DNA of 64,000 nt. It comes from Pseudomonas nitroreducens TX1. GTDB lineage: Bacteria; Pseudomonadota; Gammaproteobacteria; Pseudomonadales; Pseudomonadaceae. Within the stretch, counting starts at the first letter, position 1; every line of letters begins with the position of its first letter. Shown here piece by piece: positions 40,051 through 48,491 of this stretch. A program made the translations under genes and the position numbers. The notes beneath the pieces are model-generated. The model had not been told where the DNA came from. It worked only from the letters and a program-made list of their open reading frames with translations, and made no database searches. The stretch spans positions 41,452-105,451 of the forward strand of contig NZ_AMZB01000111.1 in assembly GCF_000313755.1 (NCBI RefSeq). The letters run 5' to 3'.

Positions 40051-42513
40051 ATGATCCATCTCTCTCATTACCTGTACCGCGACCACGCAGATCGCCTGAC
40101 CTTCCGGCTGATCCTGCCCAGCCTCCTGCAACAACGCTTTCCCTCCGTGGGCCGCGAAATTCGCTGGTCGCTCGACGGCGTCCCACTGGACGACGCTCGG
40201 GAGCTGGCCCTGAATCTCGCTCGGCGCATTCGCGATTTGCGCTTCCGTCTGGGCGACATCAAGACCGCCGAAGGCCTGCAGCAGGAGCTCCAACGGATTC
40301 AAGGCTCGATTCCGCCACTGAGTCGCCAGAGTGCCCCCAGTCCGTCGGCGCGCGCCCAGAGTTCGCAGGCCGCCTGCCCGGTCCTGGACCTGAGCCTCAG
40401 TGTCGGCCGTCAACGCCTCGAACAACTGCGCCTGACGCCGACCTTTCTGTTGCGTGACGAGCACCAGCTCACAGTGCAGGCCCCCTTGCCGGAGCTGCTC
40501 GGAGCCGCCTACCCGCTGATGCTGAAAACCCAGGTGTTCGACCTGCACACCCTGAATCCCCAGGAAGGCGAGCAGCGTGCCGCTTTCATCCTGCAAGGCC
40601 TGGCGGAGCTGAACGAGCGGCTTCAACATTGCCTGGATCGCGGTGAATGGCTGCCCCTCTACCAGGCCAGCTTCCATCTCGAGGCCCTGCGTCGCTACCT
40701 GCTTCCGGAACACGGCCTGCACTTTCACCATGACCCGCGCTGGCTGCCACTGCGCCCACAGGATTTGCGCGAGCGCGACCACGAGCACCTACGCCGTCTA
40801 GACCCCCAGGCCGGTTCCGACACACCGAGCCATCGGTTGCATCCAGCGACCGGCGGCGCACATCGGCTGGACATCAGCACGCCTCAACTGCTGCGCGAGC
40901 ACTACCCCCAACTGCCGGATCAGTTGACCCTCGACCTGCACACACAGGATCTGCACGAGGCTGTGCTGAAGGCGGGCTTTGTGCTGGAGCGCTTCGACTG
41001 GTTGACCGACCTAGTGAGGCAGAGCCAGCACTTTGGCGGAGGCATTCCCAGCCTGCACGAATTGCGTCTGCACGTGGAGGCAATTCGGGGCCGCTTACGC
41101 CCCGATGACGACCATCCCCAGCCTCCGCGCCCCACGCAACCCGACGCTGCCGCCTCAACGCGAGACGCCAGTTGGACCTTGCCCAGCGCGCACGCCGATA
41201 CGGTGCCAGCCAATCCCCTCGGCGCATTGTTCGCCAACGGCTTCCAGCCCCGCAGCGAACAGCGCACTGAGGGCCAGATGAGTGTCCATCAACTGATGGA
41301 GCGCTACCGGCGTGAGCAGGAGCTGACCGGCCAGTGGTCCCATCAAGGCACGCGCTTTCTCAACTGCGCACGCCTGGAAGTAGTCTGCGAGCTGTTGGGG
41401 CCTACGCGCCCCATTGCGTCGATCACCACCGAAGACTTTCGCAATCTGCGCACCGTGCTGCTGATGTACCCCCGCAACCGCCGACAGATCAGCGAGCTGA
41501 ACGACACACCGATCCACGTCCTGATCGCACAAGGGGGCTATGAAGCCATTCACGCCAAAACGGCGAAGAAGTACTTCGATCTGGCCAAGGGCATGTTTCG
41601 CTTCGCCTACGACAATGAGTGGATCGCCCGCGACATCGCGGGCCCGGTTCGGCTCAAGGAAATCGCCCGCAAGAAGAGCAGCCGCGTTCGTCGCGCCTAT
41701 ACGCAGCAGGAGCTGCAGATGCTGTTCAATGGCCCGGTATACACTGCCCACGATGTTCCCCGTTGGCGGATGGACAGCTACAAATTCTGGCTCCCCCTAC
41801 TCGGGTTGTTCACCGGTTCCCGGCTCAACGAACTCTGTCAGCTCACCCTGGAGGATATTTGCCAGAGCCCCGGAGGAATCTGGGTCATGCGCCACAACCT
41901 CAACCATCCACACAAGCTGCTGAAAAACGCCAGCAGTGAACGGGACATTCCGCTGCACTCGGTGCTCATCGAGAAAGGTTTTCTGGAGTTCCTCGCGCAA
42001 CGCGGTGCCGAAGCCTCATCGCGCAAGGAGCTGCTGTTTCCCGAAATGCGCGCGGACATTCGCCGTGCTCACAGTCACCTCGCCTCGCGCTGGTTCTGTG
42101 GCGACCCGCAACGGGTCGGCTACTTACAACAATGTGGCTTCCCACGTCGCAATGGCCTCAGTTTCCATTCGCTGCGCCATACCTTCGTCAACCAGTTGCG
42201 CCAGACCGGCGTGGATCAGCCACGTATTCAAGCGCTGACAGGGCATACCAATGACTCGACGACCGGGGAGTATGGCAATGGCTACAGCATGGAGCTCAAG
42301 CAGGAAACCGTGGAGATGTTGCGCTTCAACCTCGATCTCAGCCATGTCAGCTATGAGCGCTTTCAGGCCTTACAGAAACGCAGCTTTCGTCCCGGTCGCC
42401 CCACATCAGCACGACATCCTACCAGTGCGATCCGAAACACCTCGCCGACCGAGAAGCCGGACAACCAGGCACTGGTGGATTGGCTGAGGCAACAACACGA
42501 CCCACAGCAGTAA
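40051..42513 (+). CDS. Tyrosine recombinase/integrase 1 with triplicated N-terminal domain
   Basis: 820 residues from the ATG at 40051 (GAGG 9 bases upstream). The C-terminal catalytic domain has FTGSRLNEL (Arg), HSLRHTF (His-x-x-Arg), GHTND and Tyr in GEYGNGYSM. N-terminally three homologous units (about 14-86, 138-217, 271-349) repeat the pattern RL-x-(7-9)-LL-x3-(F/Y)P ... L, resembling arm-type DNA-binding modules. Next to ssrA, so the likely ssrA-directed integrase of the element. Confidence 0.9.
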   Translation: MIHLSHYLYRDHADRLTFRLILPSLLQQRFPSVGREIRWSLDGVPLDDARELALNLARRIRDLRFRLGDIKTAEGLQQELQRIQGSIPPLSRQSAPSPSARAQSSQAACPVLDLSLSVGRQRLEQLRLTPTFLLRDEHQLTVQAPLPELLGAAYPLMLKTQVFDLHTLNPQEGEQRAAFILQGLAELNERLQHCLDRGEWLPLYQASFHLEALRRYLLPEHGLHFHHDPRWLPLRPQDLRERDHEHLRRLDPQAGSDTPSHRLHPATGGAHRLDISTPQLLREHYPQLPDQLTLDLHTQDLHEAVLKAGFVLERFDWLTDLVRQSQHFGGGIPSLHELRLHVEAIRGRLRPDDDHPQPPRPTQPDAAASTRDASWTLPSAHADTVPANPLGALFANGFQPRSEQRTEGQMSVHQLMERYRREQELTGQWSHQGTRFLNCARLEVVCELLGPTRPIASITTEDFRNLRTVLLMYPRNRRQISELNDTPIHVLIAQGGYEAIHAKTAKKYFDLAKGMFRFAYDNEWIARDIAGPVRLKEIARKKSSRVRRAYTQQELQMLFNGPVYTAHDVPRWRMDSYKFWLPLLGLFTGSRLNELCQLTLEDICQSPGGIWVMRHNLNHPHKLLKNASSERDIPLHSVLIEKGFLEFLAQRGAEASSRKELLFPEMRADIRRAHSHLASRWFCGDPQRVGYLQQCGFPRRNGLSFHSLRHTFVNQLRQTGVDQPRIQALTGHTNDSTTGEYGNGYSMELKQETVEMLRFNLDLSHVSYERFQALQKRSFRPGRPTSARHPTSAIRNTSPTEKPDNQALVDWLRQQHDPQQ

Positions 42514-42820
42514 CCCGTCTGAATGCCAGGCGCCGGTGCAGATTGCCGGCGTCACCATCGACCGTATTCACGGCCTCAGCCCGCCCTTTGTGTTCCCATT
42601 CACGCAAAAAACTCTATCTATTGATTTTTCTACAACCTCAGCCAGCCGGAGGTTTAAAAATAATCAAGCACCGTTTTAAAACATATCGACATGCAGCAAA
42701 GCTCATACTCTCTTGACAGAGCTAAAACCGTTTCTATATTGGGACCACAAGCTTGGTAGCCCCAGGCTTGGTCATAGAAAGAGTCTCCTTATGGCCTCAC
42801 TTTGGAGCCAAGGAGTTGCA

Positions 42821-44128
42821 ATGTCATGCACTAATACCCTGACCTTTACCGTCCCGCAGCACAATACGCTCGACCCACTCACGCTGGCCGTCACGATTCA
42901 AGCGCTGCTCAATAACCCCCAGCACTTGGGCACCTTCCCCGGGCAGTCTCAACGAGACACCGCCGTCCCGCACAGCACACCCGCTCCGTCGCAACAGGTG
43001 ACGCTGCAATATGCCGCCAACGCCATGGTCCATGAGTACGCCGCACTTGGACACTGGGAGTATGGCTCCACCTACAAATACCGCTCACAACTGCAGCAGA
43101 TCATTAATCTGCTGGGGCCTGATCGTCTGACGAGCTCCTTGTGTACGAGCGATCTCACTACGCTGAAAGACTCCCTGAAGTTCAAGAGCAAGAACTCCTT
43201 GCGTCTACCTGCGATCGACTCCTCGCGGATTCACGATGCAAACATCGAAGGCAATATCGGCGGCGAAACCATTTACCGCTACTTCAACCTGTTGAAGCGG
43301 TTCATCGTTTTCTGCCAGGAATCCAAGTATTCGCTCGGCCAGATAGATATGAGCGTAAAACTTGCCGGGCAATCCCCCAGTACGGACCACTACGCAACGT
43401 TCGACTCGACCGAGCTCAATGCGATCTTCAGCAGTCGTGTCTACACCACTGAACCGACGGATCGGTTCCGCTGGACGCCCTACAGTTATTGCTTCTGGCT
43501 CCCGTTGCTTGGCGTGTTCACGGGTGCGCGCCCAGGTGAGCTGTGCCAACTGAATGCCGGTGATGTATTCGAGGAGTCCGGCCTCCCCGTCGTACGCATC
43601 ACCGACAGAGGCCCCCTGCAGCGCCTGAAGACCGACGCCAGCGCCCGGGACATACCACTTCATCCTCAACTAATCGCTGCTGGTTTCCTCGACTTCGTCG
43701 CCATGCGACGCCAGCAGGGTGGCCGGTTCCAACCGCTGTTCCCCGAGTTGCCCTATGACCGGAGGCATGGGCATGCCCGCGCGGCCTCCCGGTGGTTCAG
43801 TGGCCAAGGCAGTACTGATCTGGGTTACCTCAGCGCCTGCGGCCTCAGTAAAGGAATGGGCTACTGCCTCTACAGCTTTCGCCACACGTTTATTGATCTA
43901 CTGCGTAAAGCCGGGGTGCAGGAGATGATGATCAAGACGCTTGCCGGCCATGCACTGGAGGACGACATGACCATCAACTATGGCCAGAATTTCTCCCTGG
44001 CCCAACGACACGAGAAACTCGCTCAACTTCGTCTGGATATCGATCTCTCGCACATCGCCTGGGCGAATTACCAACGCCTGCAGCGGCTCAAACCGCATTG
44101 CCAGAAAAACAGGCGAGCGGCATCTTAG
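42821..44128 (+). CDS. Tyrosine recombinase/integrase 2
   Basis: 435 residues from MSCTNTLTFTVPQ (AAGGAG 5 bases upstream). A SAM-like core-binding region is followed by the catalytic domain: GVFTGARPGELCQL, YSFRHTFIDLLR, AGHALEDD and TINYGQNFS (Tyr). Clear paralogue of integrase 1 in its last 300 residues (SRWF...GYL-x-CG motif shared). Preceded by an AT-rich 300-base interval 42514-42820 that probably holds its promoter. Confidence 0.92.
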   Translation: MSCTNTLTFTVPQHNTLDPLTLAVTIQALLNNPQHLGTFPGQSQRDTAVPHSTPAPSQQVTLQYAANAMVHEYAALGHWEYGSTYKYRSQLQQIINLLGPDRLTSSLCTSDLTTLKDSLKFKSKNSLRLPAIDSSRIHDANIEGNIGGETIYRYFNLLKRFIVFCQESKYSLGQIDMSVKLAGQSPSTDHYATFDSTELNAIFSSRVYTTEPTDRFRWTPYSYCFWLPLLGVFTGARPGELCQLNAGDVFEESGLPVVRITDRGPLQRLKTDASARDIPLHPQLIAAGFLDFVAMRRQQGGRFQPLFPELPYDRRHGHARAASRWFSGQGSTDLGYLSACGLSKGMGYCLYSFRHTFIDLLRKAGVQEMMIKTLAGHALEDDMTINYGQNFSLAQRHEKLAQLRLDIDLSHIAWANYQRLQRLKPHCQKNRRAAS

Positions 44129-44145
44129 CGCTGCTGACTTGAGGG

Positions 44146-44208
44146 CAGCCCATCGAGAGGCCATTTCCAGGAGATGGCCAATCTCCTGGCTGTCGATGGG
44201 TTGGCTGC
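44146..44208. repeat. Long imperfect palindrome between integrase 2 and the relaxase
   Basis: Outer arms GCAGCCCATCGA/TCGATGGGTTGGCTGC and a perfect inner stem CCAGGAGAT-GGCCA-ATCTCCTGG (44167-44189) lie between convergent genes. Could be a bidirectional terminator lacking T-runs or a recombination/replication site. Confidence 0.6.
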
Positions 44209-44252
44209 TTTAACGAGCGAGGCACAATGTCCCCCGCAAAGTCGCCCACGAC

Positions 44253-46580
44253 TCACGGAGCAGGCGACTCCGGCTGGGGACGAGGTCGCCCATTCAGCAG
44301 CCCTTCATCGTGCTCATCCATGACCTGAGAACGTTGTATGGGTACAGCTCCTAGCATCCTGGGGGGGCCCACCTCGCCCTTCAACTGCCGCAGTTGACTC
44401 GAAAACTGCATTCCCATCGTTTTTGGGGTGAGCCTGAAAGCACTACAGAGCTGCAGCTGCTCATCATGCCAGCAGTCAAACCCAGGCAATGGGAAGGACA
44501 CGCTGCCGATGTGCCCCCGAACGCTCGCCTGAAGCCCAATCTGCACCTGCTCTGCCAAGCCATCCATAACGTCACGGCGCTCACATCCATAGTTCACGTG
44601 AACGAAGATCTCGGTCACACCGTTCCGGGTGAACTGGATGGTCGGCTCGACTCCCCGTGCGCTCAGCACCAAGAGATCCGCCTCAGTTACATTGACCAGA
44701 TGCAGCCAGCTGTCAGCCGATGAGAGTGACAACTGCACATTGCAGCCCTGGCTGTTCAGCACCTGTAAGTTGGACCAAGCAGAGTGAACCTGCTCACTCG
44801 CAGTCAAATTGCAGAGTGGCTCATTGCCGGGTCTAGCGCACGCGATACTCCACCGCGTAAACCTGCGATCCAGCTCCCATACCATGTCCATAATGGTCTG
44901 CAAGTCCTCGGTTTCGAGCGCAGAATGCACACCCTGGCGCAGCAATGCCGCCTTCCCCAGGCGAGAGGCTCGGCGCATATAGGGCGTGAAGTGAGGCTCG
45001 GGTCTCAGTCCTGCACCTGCGGATACGAGGACCTCAACACGGTTTTGAACTCCATCAACATCGCTCGAAGCTCGCTCATTTCCGCCCTCATTTCCTGAAC
45101 CTCGTTGCGCATCAACACACGCATTTCCTTGAGCAGCATCTGGTTCTCCAGTGCCAGTGATGTCATGCCCTGAAGCAATGGGTACATCGCCTCCGCCAGT
45201 TCCTCGCTGGTCGACACTTTCGCCCTCCGCATGGCATCCAACTTTACGGACAGGGCCAGAGACATCTCCTCCGTCCGGAGTTGGACCTCCTGCCGAGCCA
45301 TCTCCTCGGCCATTTTCAGCTTGCTCATTCATCCACCATTCCAATCGAAATCTATCTGCTTCTGTTGGTTTATACCCCACAACCGAAATGCCACGCAGCG
45401 CCAGCTCGAACCACATCCGCCTGCGGAATACCTCACCTCCGGTAACACCTACTCGCTTCACCCCACGCAGCCGAGAACGCTCGGCCATTGCCTCGTAAAC
45501 AGATTGATGGGCGGATCTGGCAACGCACACCTTGGGCGACTCGATGAATGCGGTCCGTGTCGGCTTGTTCCTCCATACCCAATCGATGCGTTGATCACTG
45601 ACAGGCTTGGCAATAAATCGCTTGAGCGTTGGAGGCTTCCCTTGTGGCAAAGCCGGTACGGAAGGATCGGCCTCCATGTGTATCGACCCCGGATCGACGG
45701 GATCAACCGCGAAAGGCCGTAGCAGGTGAAGATGCTGCGATGGCGCAAAGTTGAGCTGTTTGGCGAGCGCCGACCATGAGTAGCCCTTCCCCAGGTCACT
45801 TCCTTTCATAGGAAACCCATCCCCATACTGAAACGAGATTCCAGAGACTCGACCAGTACTCGCTATACGGGGGATTGGCGTGACACCGGCATCGAGCAGG
45901 CGCTGCCAGAAAACAGGAAATGGGGGATTTCCAGCCAACGCCACATCGACTATTTGCTGAAGCAACATTCGGCTTGAGGGCTGCCCGGTGCGAATGGCCA
46001 TATTCAGCTCATTGCCCGTTGGCGACCTTTTCCGAGCCGGTTCCCCACCAGGCCGTCCAGCGGTCACCTGATACAAGCCATGTTTCACTTCCAGCCGAGC
46101 TGCGGCAGCTTCCCAGAGTCGAAAATCCATGCGCGGATTCCAGATCCGTCCACCACGCTCGACGACAGAAAATACGATGTGGACATGCAGGTGAGCCTTA
46201 TCGCCATGCACGACATACATCGCCTGCCGATCTCCAGGAGCGACTTCAACCATCGCCTCTTTAGCCAATTCAATCGCCTGCTCAGCTGTCAGTTGATCAG
46301 CCTTGTGCTCGGTATCTCCGGGGAAAAAACTCAGCACGGAATGTACAAAATAATCCTCCGGTGGCTTTTTCCCGCAGCGCTCCCGAGCAGTGAATTCCCA
46401 CAGCGCAGCAGCCCACTGTTTCGCATAGCTGAGCGGTGTCTCGCCGGGCAACATCGGCAACGCGTTGATCGACTCATGCCGCAGCACGCGCTCATTTGAC
46501 TCACCCTTACGAGACAGCAGATACCGAACCAGGATGCGCAAATGTCGCTTCGAGCGATGTTTGCGGACCTTAAAAATCAT
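44253..46580 (-). CDS. Relaxase (MobA/VirD2-type mobilization nuclease)
   Basis: 775 residues from MIFKVRKHRS; its ATG overlaps the mobC stop (46570-46580). The N-terminal relaxase domain has a candidate catalytic Tyr20 (ILVRYLLSRKG) and the three-His metal site HGDKAHLHVHIVF (His125, 130, 132, 134). Then a low-complexity Gly/Asp-rich linker (about 420-525) which is overlapped by another gene, and a C-terminal domain of unknown role. Nicks oriT for conjugative mobilization of the element. Confidence 0.88.
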   Translation of the reverse strand: MIFKVRKHRSKRHLRILVRYLLSRKGESNERVLRHESINALPMLPGETPLSYAKQWAAALWEFTARERCGKKPPEDYFVHSVLSFFPGDTEHKADQLTAEQAIELAKEAMVEVAPGDRQAMYVVHGDKAHLHVHIVFSVVERGGRIWNPRMDFRLWEAAAARLEVKHGLYQVTAGRPGGEPARKRSPTGNELNMAIRTGQPSSRMLLQQIVDVALAGNPPFPVFWQRLLDAGVTPIPRIASTGRVSGISFQYGDGFPMKGSDLGKGYSWSALAKQLNFAPSQHLHLLRPFAVDPVDPGSIHMEADPSVPALPQGKPPTLKRFIAKPVSDQRIDWVWRNKPTRTAFIESPKVCVARSAHQSVYEAMAERSRLRGVKRVGVTGGEVFRRRMWFELALRGISVVGYKPTEADRFRLEWWMNEQAENGRGDGSAGGPTPDGGDVSGPVRKVGCHAEGESVDQRGTGGGDVPIASGHDITGTGEPDAAQGNACVDAQRGSGNEGGNERASSDVDGVQNRVEVLVSAGAGLRPEPHFTPYMRRASRLGKAALLRQGVHSALETEDLQTIMDMVWELDRRFTRWSIACARPGNEPLCNLTASEQVHSAWSNLQVLNSQGCNVQLSLSSADSWLHLVNVTEADLLVLSARGVEPTIQFTRNGVTEIFVHVNYGCERRDVMDGLAEQVQIGLQASVRGHIGSVSFPLPGFDCWHDEQLQLCSAFRLTPKTMGMQFSSQLRQLKGEVGPPRMLGAVPIQRSQVMDEHDEGLLNGRPRPQPESPAP
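45005..45328 (-). CDS. Overlapping coiled-coil gene inside the relaxase (MobB-like placement)
   Basis: 107-residue open frame wholly within the relaxase linker in another frame. It reads as a convincing amphipathic coiled coil rich in Glu, Met, Leu and Arg (KMAEEMARQEVQLRTEEM, NEVQEMRAEMSELRAM), while the relaxase frame across the same bases is low complexity. ATG 45326-45328 follows GGTGG. In ColE1 and IncQ plasmids accessory mob genes overlap the relaxase gene in this way. Confidence 0.6.
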   Translation of the reverse strand: MSKLKMAEEMARQEVQLRTEEMSLALSVKLDAMRRAKVSTSEELAEAMYPLLQGMTSLALENQMLLKEMRVLMRNEVQEMRAEMSELRAMLMEFKTVLRSSYPQVQD

Positions 46581-46875
46581 CCAGCAGCCCCCGCAGGGCA
46601 CGCAGTTCGGCTGCGATTTCACGCAGTGCTGCGTCATCCACAAGCAGTCCAGCATTGGCCGAGTGAGCCAACTGATTGAGATTGTTGCCGATGCGAGACA
46701 AGTGATTGATCGACTCAGCGTCCCAGACTGGGATCGGCGGAATGATTTCGCGATCCAGCGCGGCCCGGACCAGCCAATCGGCAACGCTGAGATGGAGACC
46801 ACGGGCTTTGGCGGTGATGATTCTCTTGTCGTGAGGAGTTATTCGGAGGCATAGCCTCGCTGTTTTTCTATCCAT
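46570..46875 (-). CDS. MobC-like relaxosome accessory protein
   Basis: 101 residues from MDRKTARLCLRITP (AAGGTG 6 bases upstream). Ribbon-helix-helix-type start and the MobC-family signature: LSVADWLVRAALDR followed by INHLSRIGNNLNQLAHSAN. Translationally coupled to the relaxase by an 11-base overlap. Expected to bind oriT and aid nicking. Confidence 0.85.
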   Translation of the reverse strand: MDRKTARLCLRITPHDKRIITAKARGLHLSVADWLVRAALDREIIPPIPVWDAESINHLSRIGNNLNQLAHSANAGLLVDDAALREIAAELRALRGLLDDF

Positions 46876-46901
46876 GATGAGCACCTTGTTATTATTTTTA
46901 T

Positions 46902-46930
46902 GTCAATGCTATTGACGTATTAAGTACGCC
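46902..46930 (+). other. Predicted oriT/nic region
   Basis: Perfect inverted repeat GTCAAT-GCT-ATTGAC (46902-46916) followed at 46917 by GTATTAAGTACGCC, the same layout as IncQ-type oriT (inverted repeat, short spacer, then TAAGTGCG/CCCT-like nic). Nic predicted after base 46928. It lies 27 bases upstream of mobC. The 430-base interval 46876-47314 holds this, the phased array and both promoters. Confidence 0.55.
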
Positions 46931-47150
46931 TTTTCTTTTTCAAGCGAAGCGCAGAAAAAGCGAGCCGCGTGGGGAGGAACGAAGTGACGTACAACGCCTT
47001 TGCTCGCAATCGCGCGGCCTCAAATAAAGTATCTCACAGCTAAACCTGCGAAAAACGCCGACAGGGAAACTTGGTCTTTTTCCAGGGAAATTCGGTAATT
47101 TACCCCCAGGTTAGCCACCTTTTATGAGCGCACAGTCGTCGAGTGTCTTT

Positions 47151-47301
47151 CCCATTCAGGCCTTTCTTTTCCAAATTTGGACACCTAATGTCCGAATTCG
47201 GCCATGCCATTCCGACTTCGGCCGCACGTGGCCATACGCGGTAGTCGTCTGCCGTATTTGGCTCATTGCCACCGAAATCGCCGAAGAAAAACCGAATTGG
47301 G
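47151..47301 (+). repeat. Phased array of eight CCGAATTCGG-like palindromes
   Basis: 10-mers begin at 47151 (CCCATTCAGG), 47171 (CCAAATTTGG), 47192 (CCGAATTCGG), 47212 (CCGACTTCGG), 47232 (CCATACGCGG), 47252 (CCGTATTTGG), 47272 (CCGAAATCGC) and 47292 (CCGAATTGGG): spacing 20, 21, 20, 20, 20, 20, 20 bases. Weaker copies occur at 47065 and 47086. The last copy touches the ribosome binding site of the operon that follows. Spacers are not conserved. Confidence 0.75.
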
Positions 47302-47314
47302 AGAGGGGGTGCCA

Positions 47315-47800
47315 ATGGCCCAGCTACGTATGATCAATGAACCTGGACTGGTCGAGCAGGTGCAATCCAGCCTTTACGAGGCCGGAATGATCTCCCTGAC
47401 AGAAGTCAGAGACTGCATCTCGAACCCCAGGATCCGGGACTTCTACGTGCGGGATCTCGACGCATCGGGTCTTCCGCTGGCCGGTATCAGTGCCCTGAGT
47501 GAAATCAGCATGCTGGCGGACAACTGGCAGAAAACCTATGCCATCAGCCTTGACGGCTGGCGAGACAGGCAGGGGTCGCTTCAGCTTGTCGATAGCTTCC
47601 ACTTCCAGGACCCGAGCATCTCGATCGTACAGGTCTGGTACTGCGATCCTCTGGAGATTCGCTCGCACGAGTTGGCCTGGCTGCTCGCCCTTGCAGTGTC
47701 ATTCACCGATTGCGAATTGCGCCGGTGCGAACGTACCTGTGGGGCGATCAACGAAATACTCGAACGCCATGGTTTTGCACTAGAAGACTCATGGTTCTGA
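47315..47800 (+). CDS. Cargo operon protein 1, unknown function
   Basis: 161 residues from MAQLRMINEPGLVEQ with a strong GAGAGGGGG upstream. No family recognised. Predicted soluble alpha/beta; a Cys/Arg cluster (FTDCELRRCERTCG) near the C-terminus. First gene after the phased palindrome array, followed 42 bases later by protein 2. As the only gene of the operon without a DUF2384-like tail it is the natural candidate for an effector, but that is inference. Confidence 0.75.
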   Translation: MAQLRMINEPGLVEQVQSSLYEAGMISLTEVRDCISNPRIRDFYVRDLDASGLPLAGISALSEISMLADNWQKTYAISLDGWRDRQGSLQLVDSFHFQDPSISIVQVWYCDPLEIRSHELAWLLALAVSFTDCELRRCERTCGAINEILERHGFALEDSWF

Positions 47801-47842
47801 CAGCAAAGCGCATCACGCAGCTCTTGAGTGAGGGAAACACCC

Positions 47843-48448
47843 ATGGAAAAAAACCTGGAAACCGTCCTGTGCTCACGGTACCCCAAGCTTCTCCCTGCGC
47901 AGGGGCACGGATGCATTCAGTTATTCGGCTGCGAATGCCAGGACGGCTGGTTCGGTCTGATCTACGCGGCATGCGATTTGGTACAACAGCACATCGATCA
48001 CACAGGTTCGGAACAGGCCATTGCCTCCCAGATAAAGGAAAAATTTGGCGGGCTTCGTTTTTACCACCACGGAGGTGATGACTACGTCACGGCCGTAGTG
48101 GACCTTGTGGAGCAACTATCAGTGTCAGTTTGCGAGCTATGCGGGGGCCCGGGCTGCATCCGCGAGCGCGATGGCTGGCTCGGCGCTCGTTGCCAACGAC
48201 ATGAGCAATGCAATGAAACACCACCGTCAGATTCGAGCGCCTGGCTCAGGCAAGGGGAATCGCTGACTGAGGTACTGGAAGCAGCAATCGCGCTCTTCGC
48301 CTTCAATCCAACCCAAACATCCCGCTGGTTGGTATCTCCGGCGAGAGCCTTTGATATGAAATCCCCTATTGAACAACTGCAAGAGCACAACGGCTTTCGT
48401 GATGTGATGACTCTGATCGGGCGGATTGAACATGGAGTACTCCGGTAA
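47843..48448 (+). CDS. Cargo operon protein 2: Cys-rich domain plus DUF2384-like C-terminus
   Basis: 201 residues from MEKNLETVLCSRYPKLLP. N-terminal domain pattern (FGCECQDGWFGL, IKEKFGGLRFYHHGGDD, CELCGGPGC...CQRH) is typical of phage/island proteins and should bind a metal. The C-terminal 55 residues (SRWLVSPARAFDMKSPIEQL, then GFRDVMTLIGRIEHGVL) match the MbcA/ParS/Xre antitoxin C-terminal domain (DUF2384). No Xre-type helix-turn-helix is visible. Paralogous to protein 3. Confidence 0.8.
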   Translation: MEKNLETVLCSRYPKLLPAQGHGCIQLFGCECQDGWFGLIYAACDLVQQHIDHTGSEQAIASQIKEKFGGLRFYHHGGDDYVTAVVDLVEQLSVSVCELCGGPGCIRERDGWLGARCQRHEQCNETPPSDSSAWLRQGESLTEVLEAAIALFAFNPTQTSRWLVSPARAFDMKSPIEQLQEHNGFRDVMTLIGRIEHGVLR

Positions 48449-48491
48449 TCGAGTCGCTTAGCTTCCCCCATGACCGATGGAGGTAGGGCGA

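Noticed and set aside
47151..47301. Possible CRISPR array
   Set aside because: Repeat unit is only 10 bases, spacers 10 bases, no cas genes; better read as a protein-binding array.
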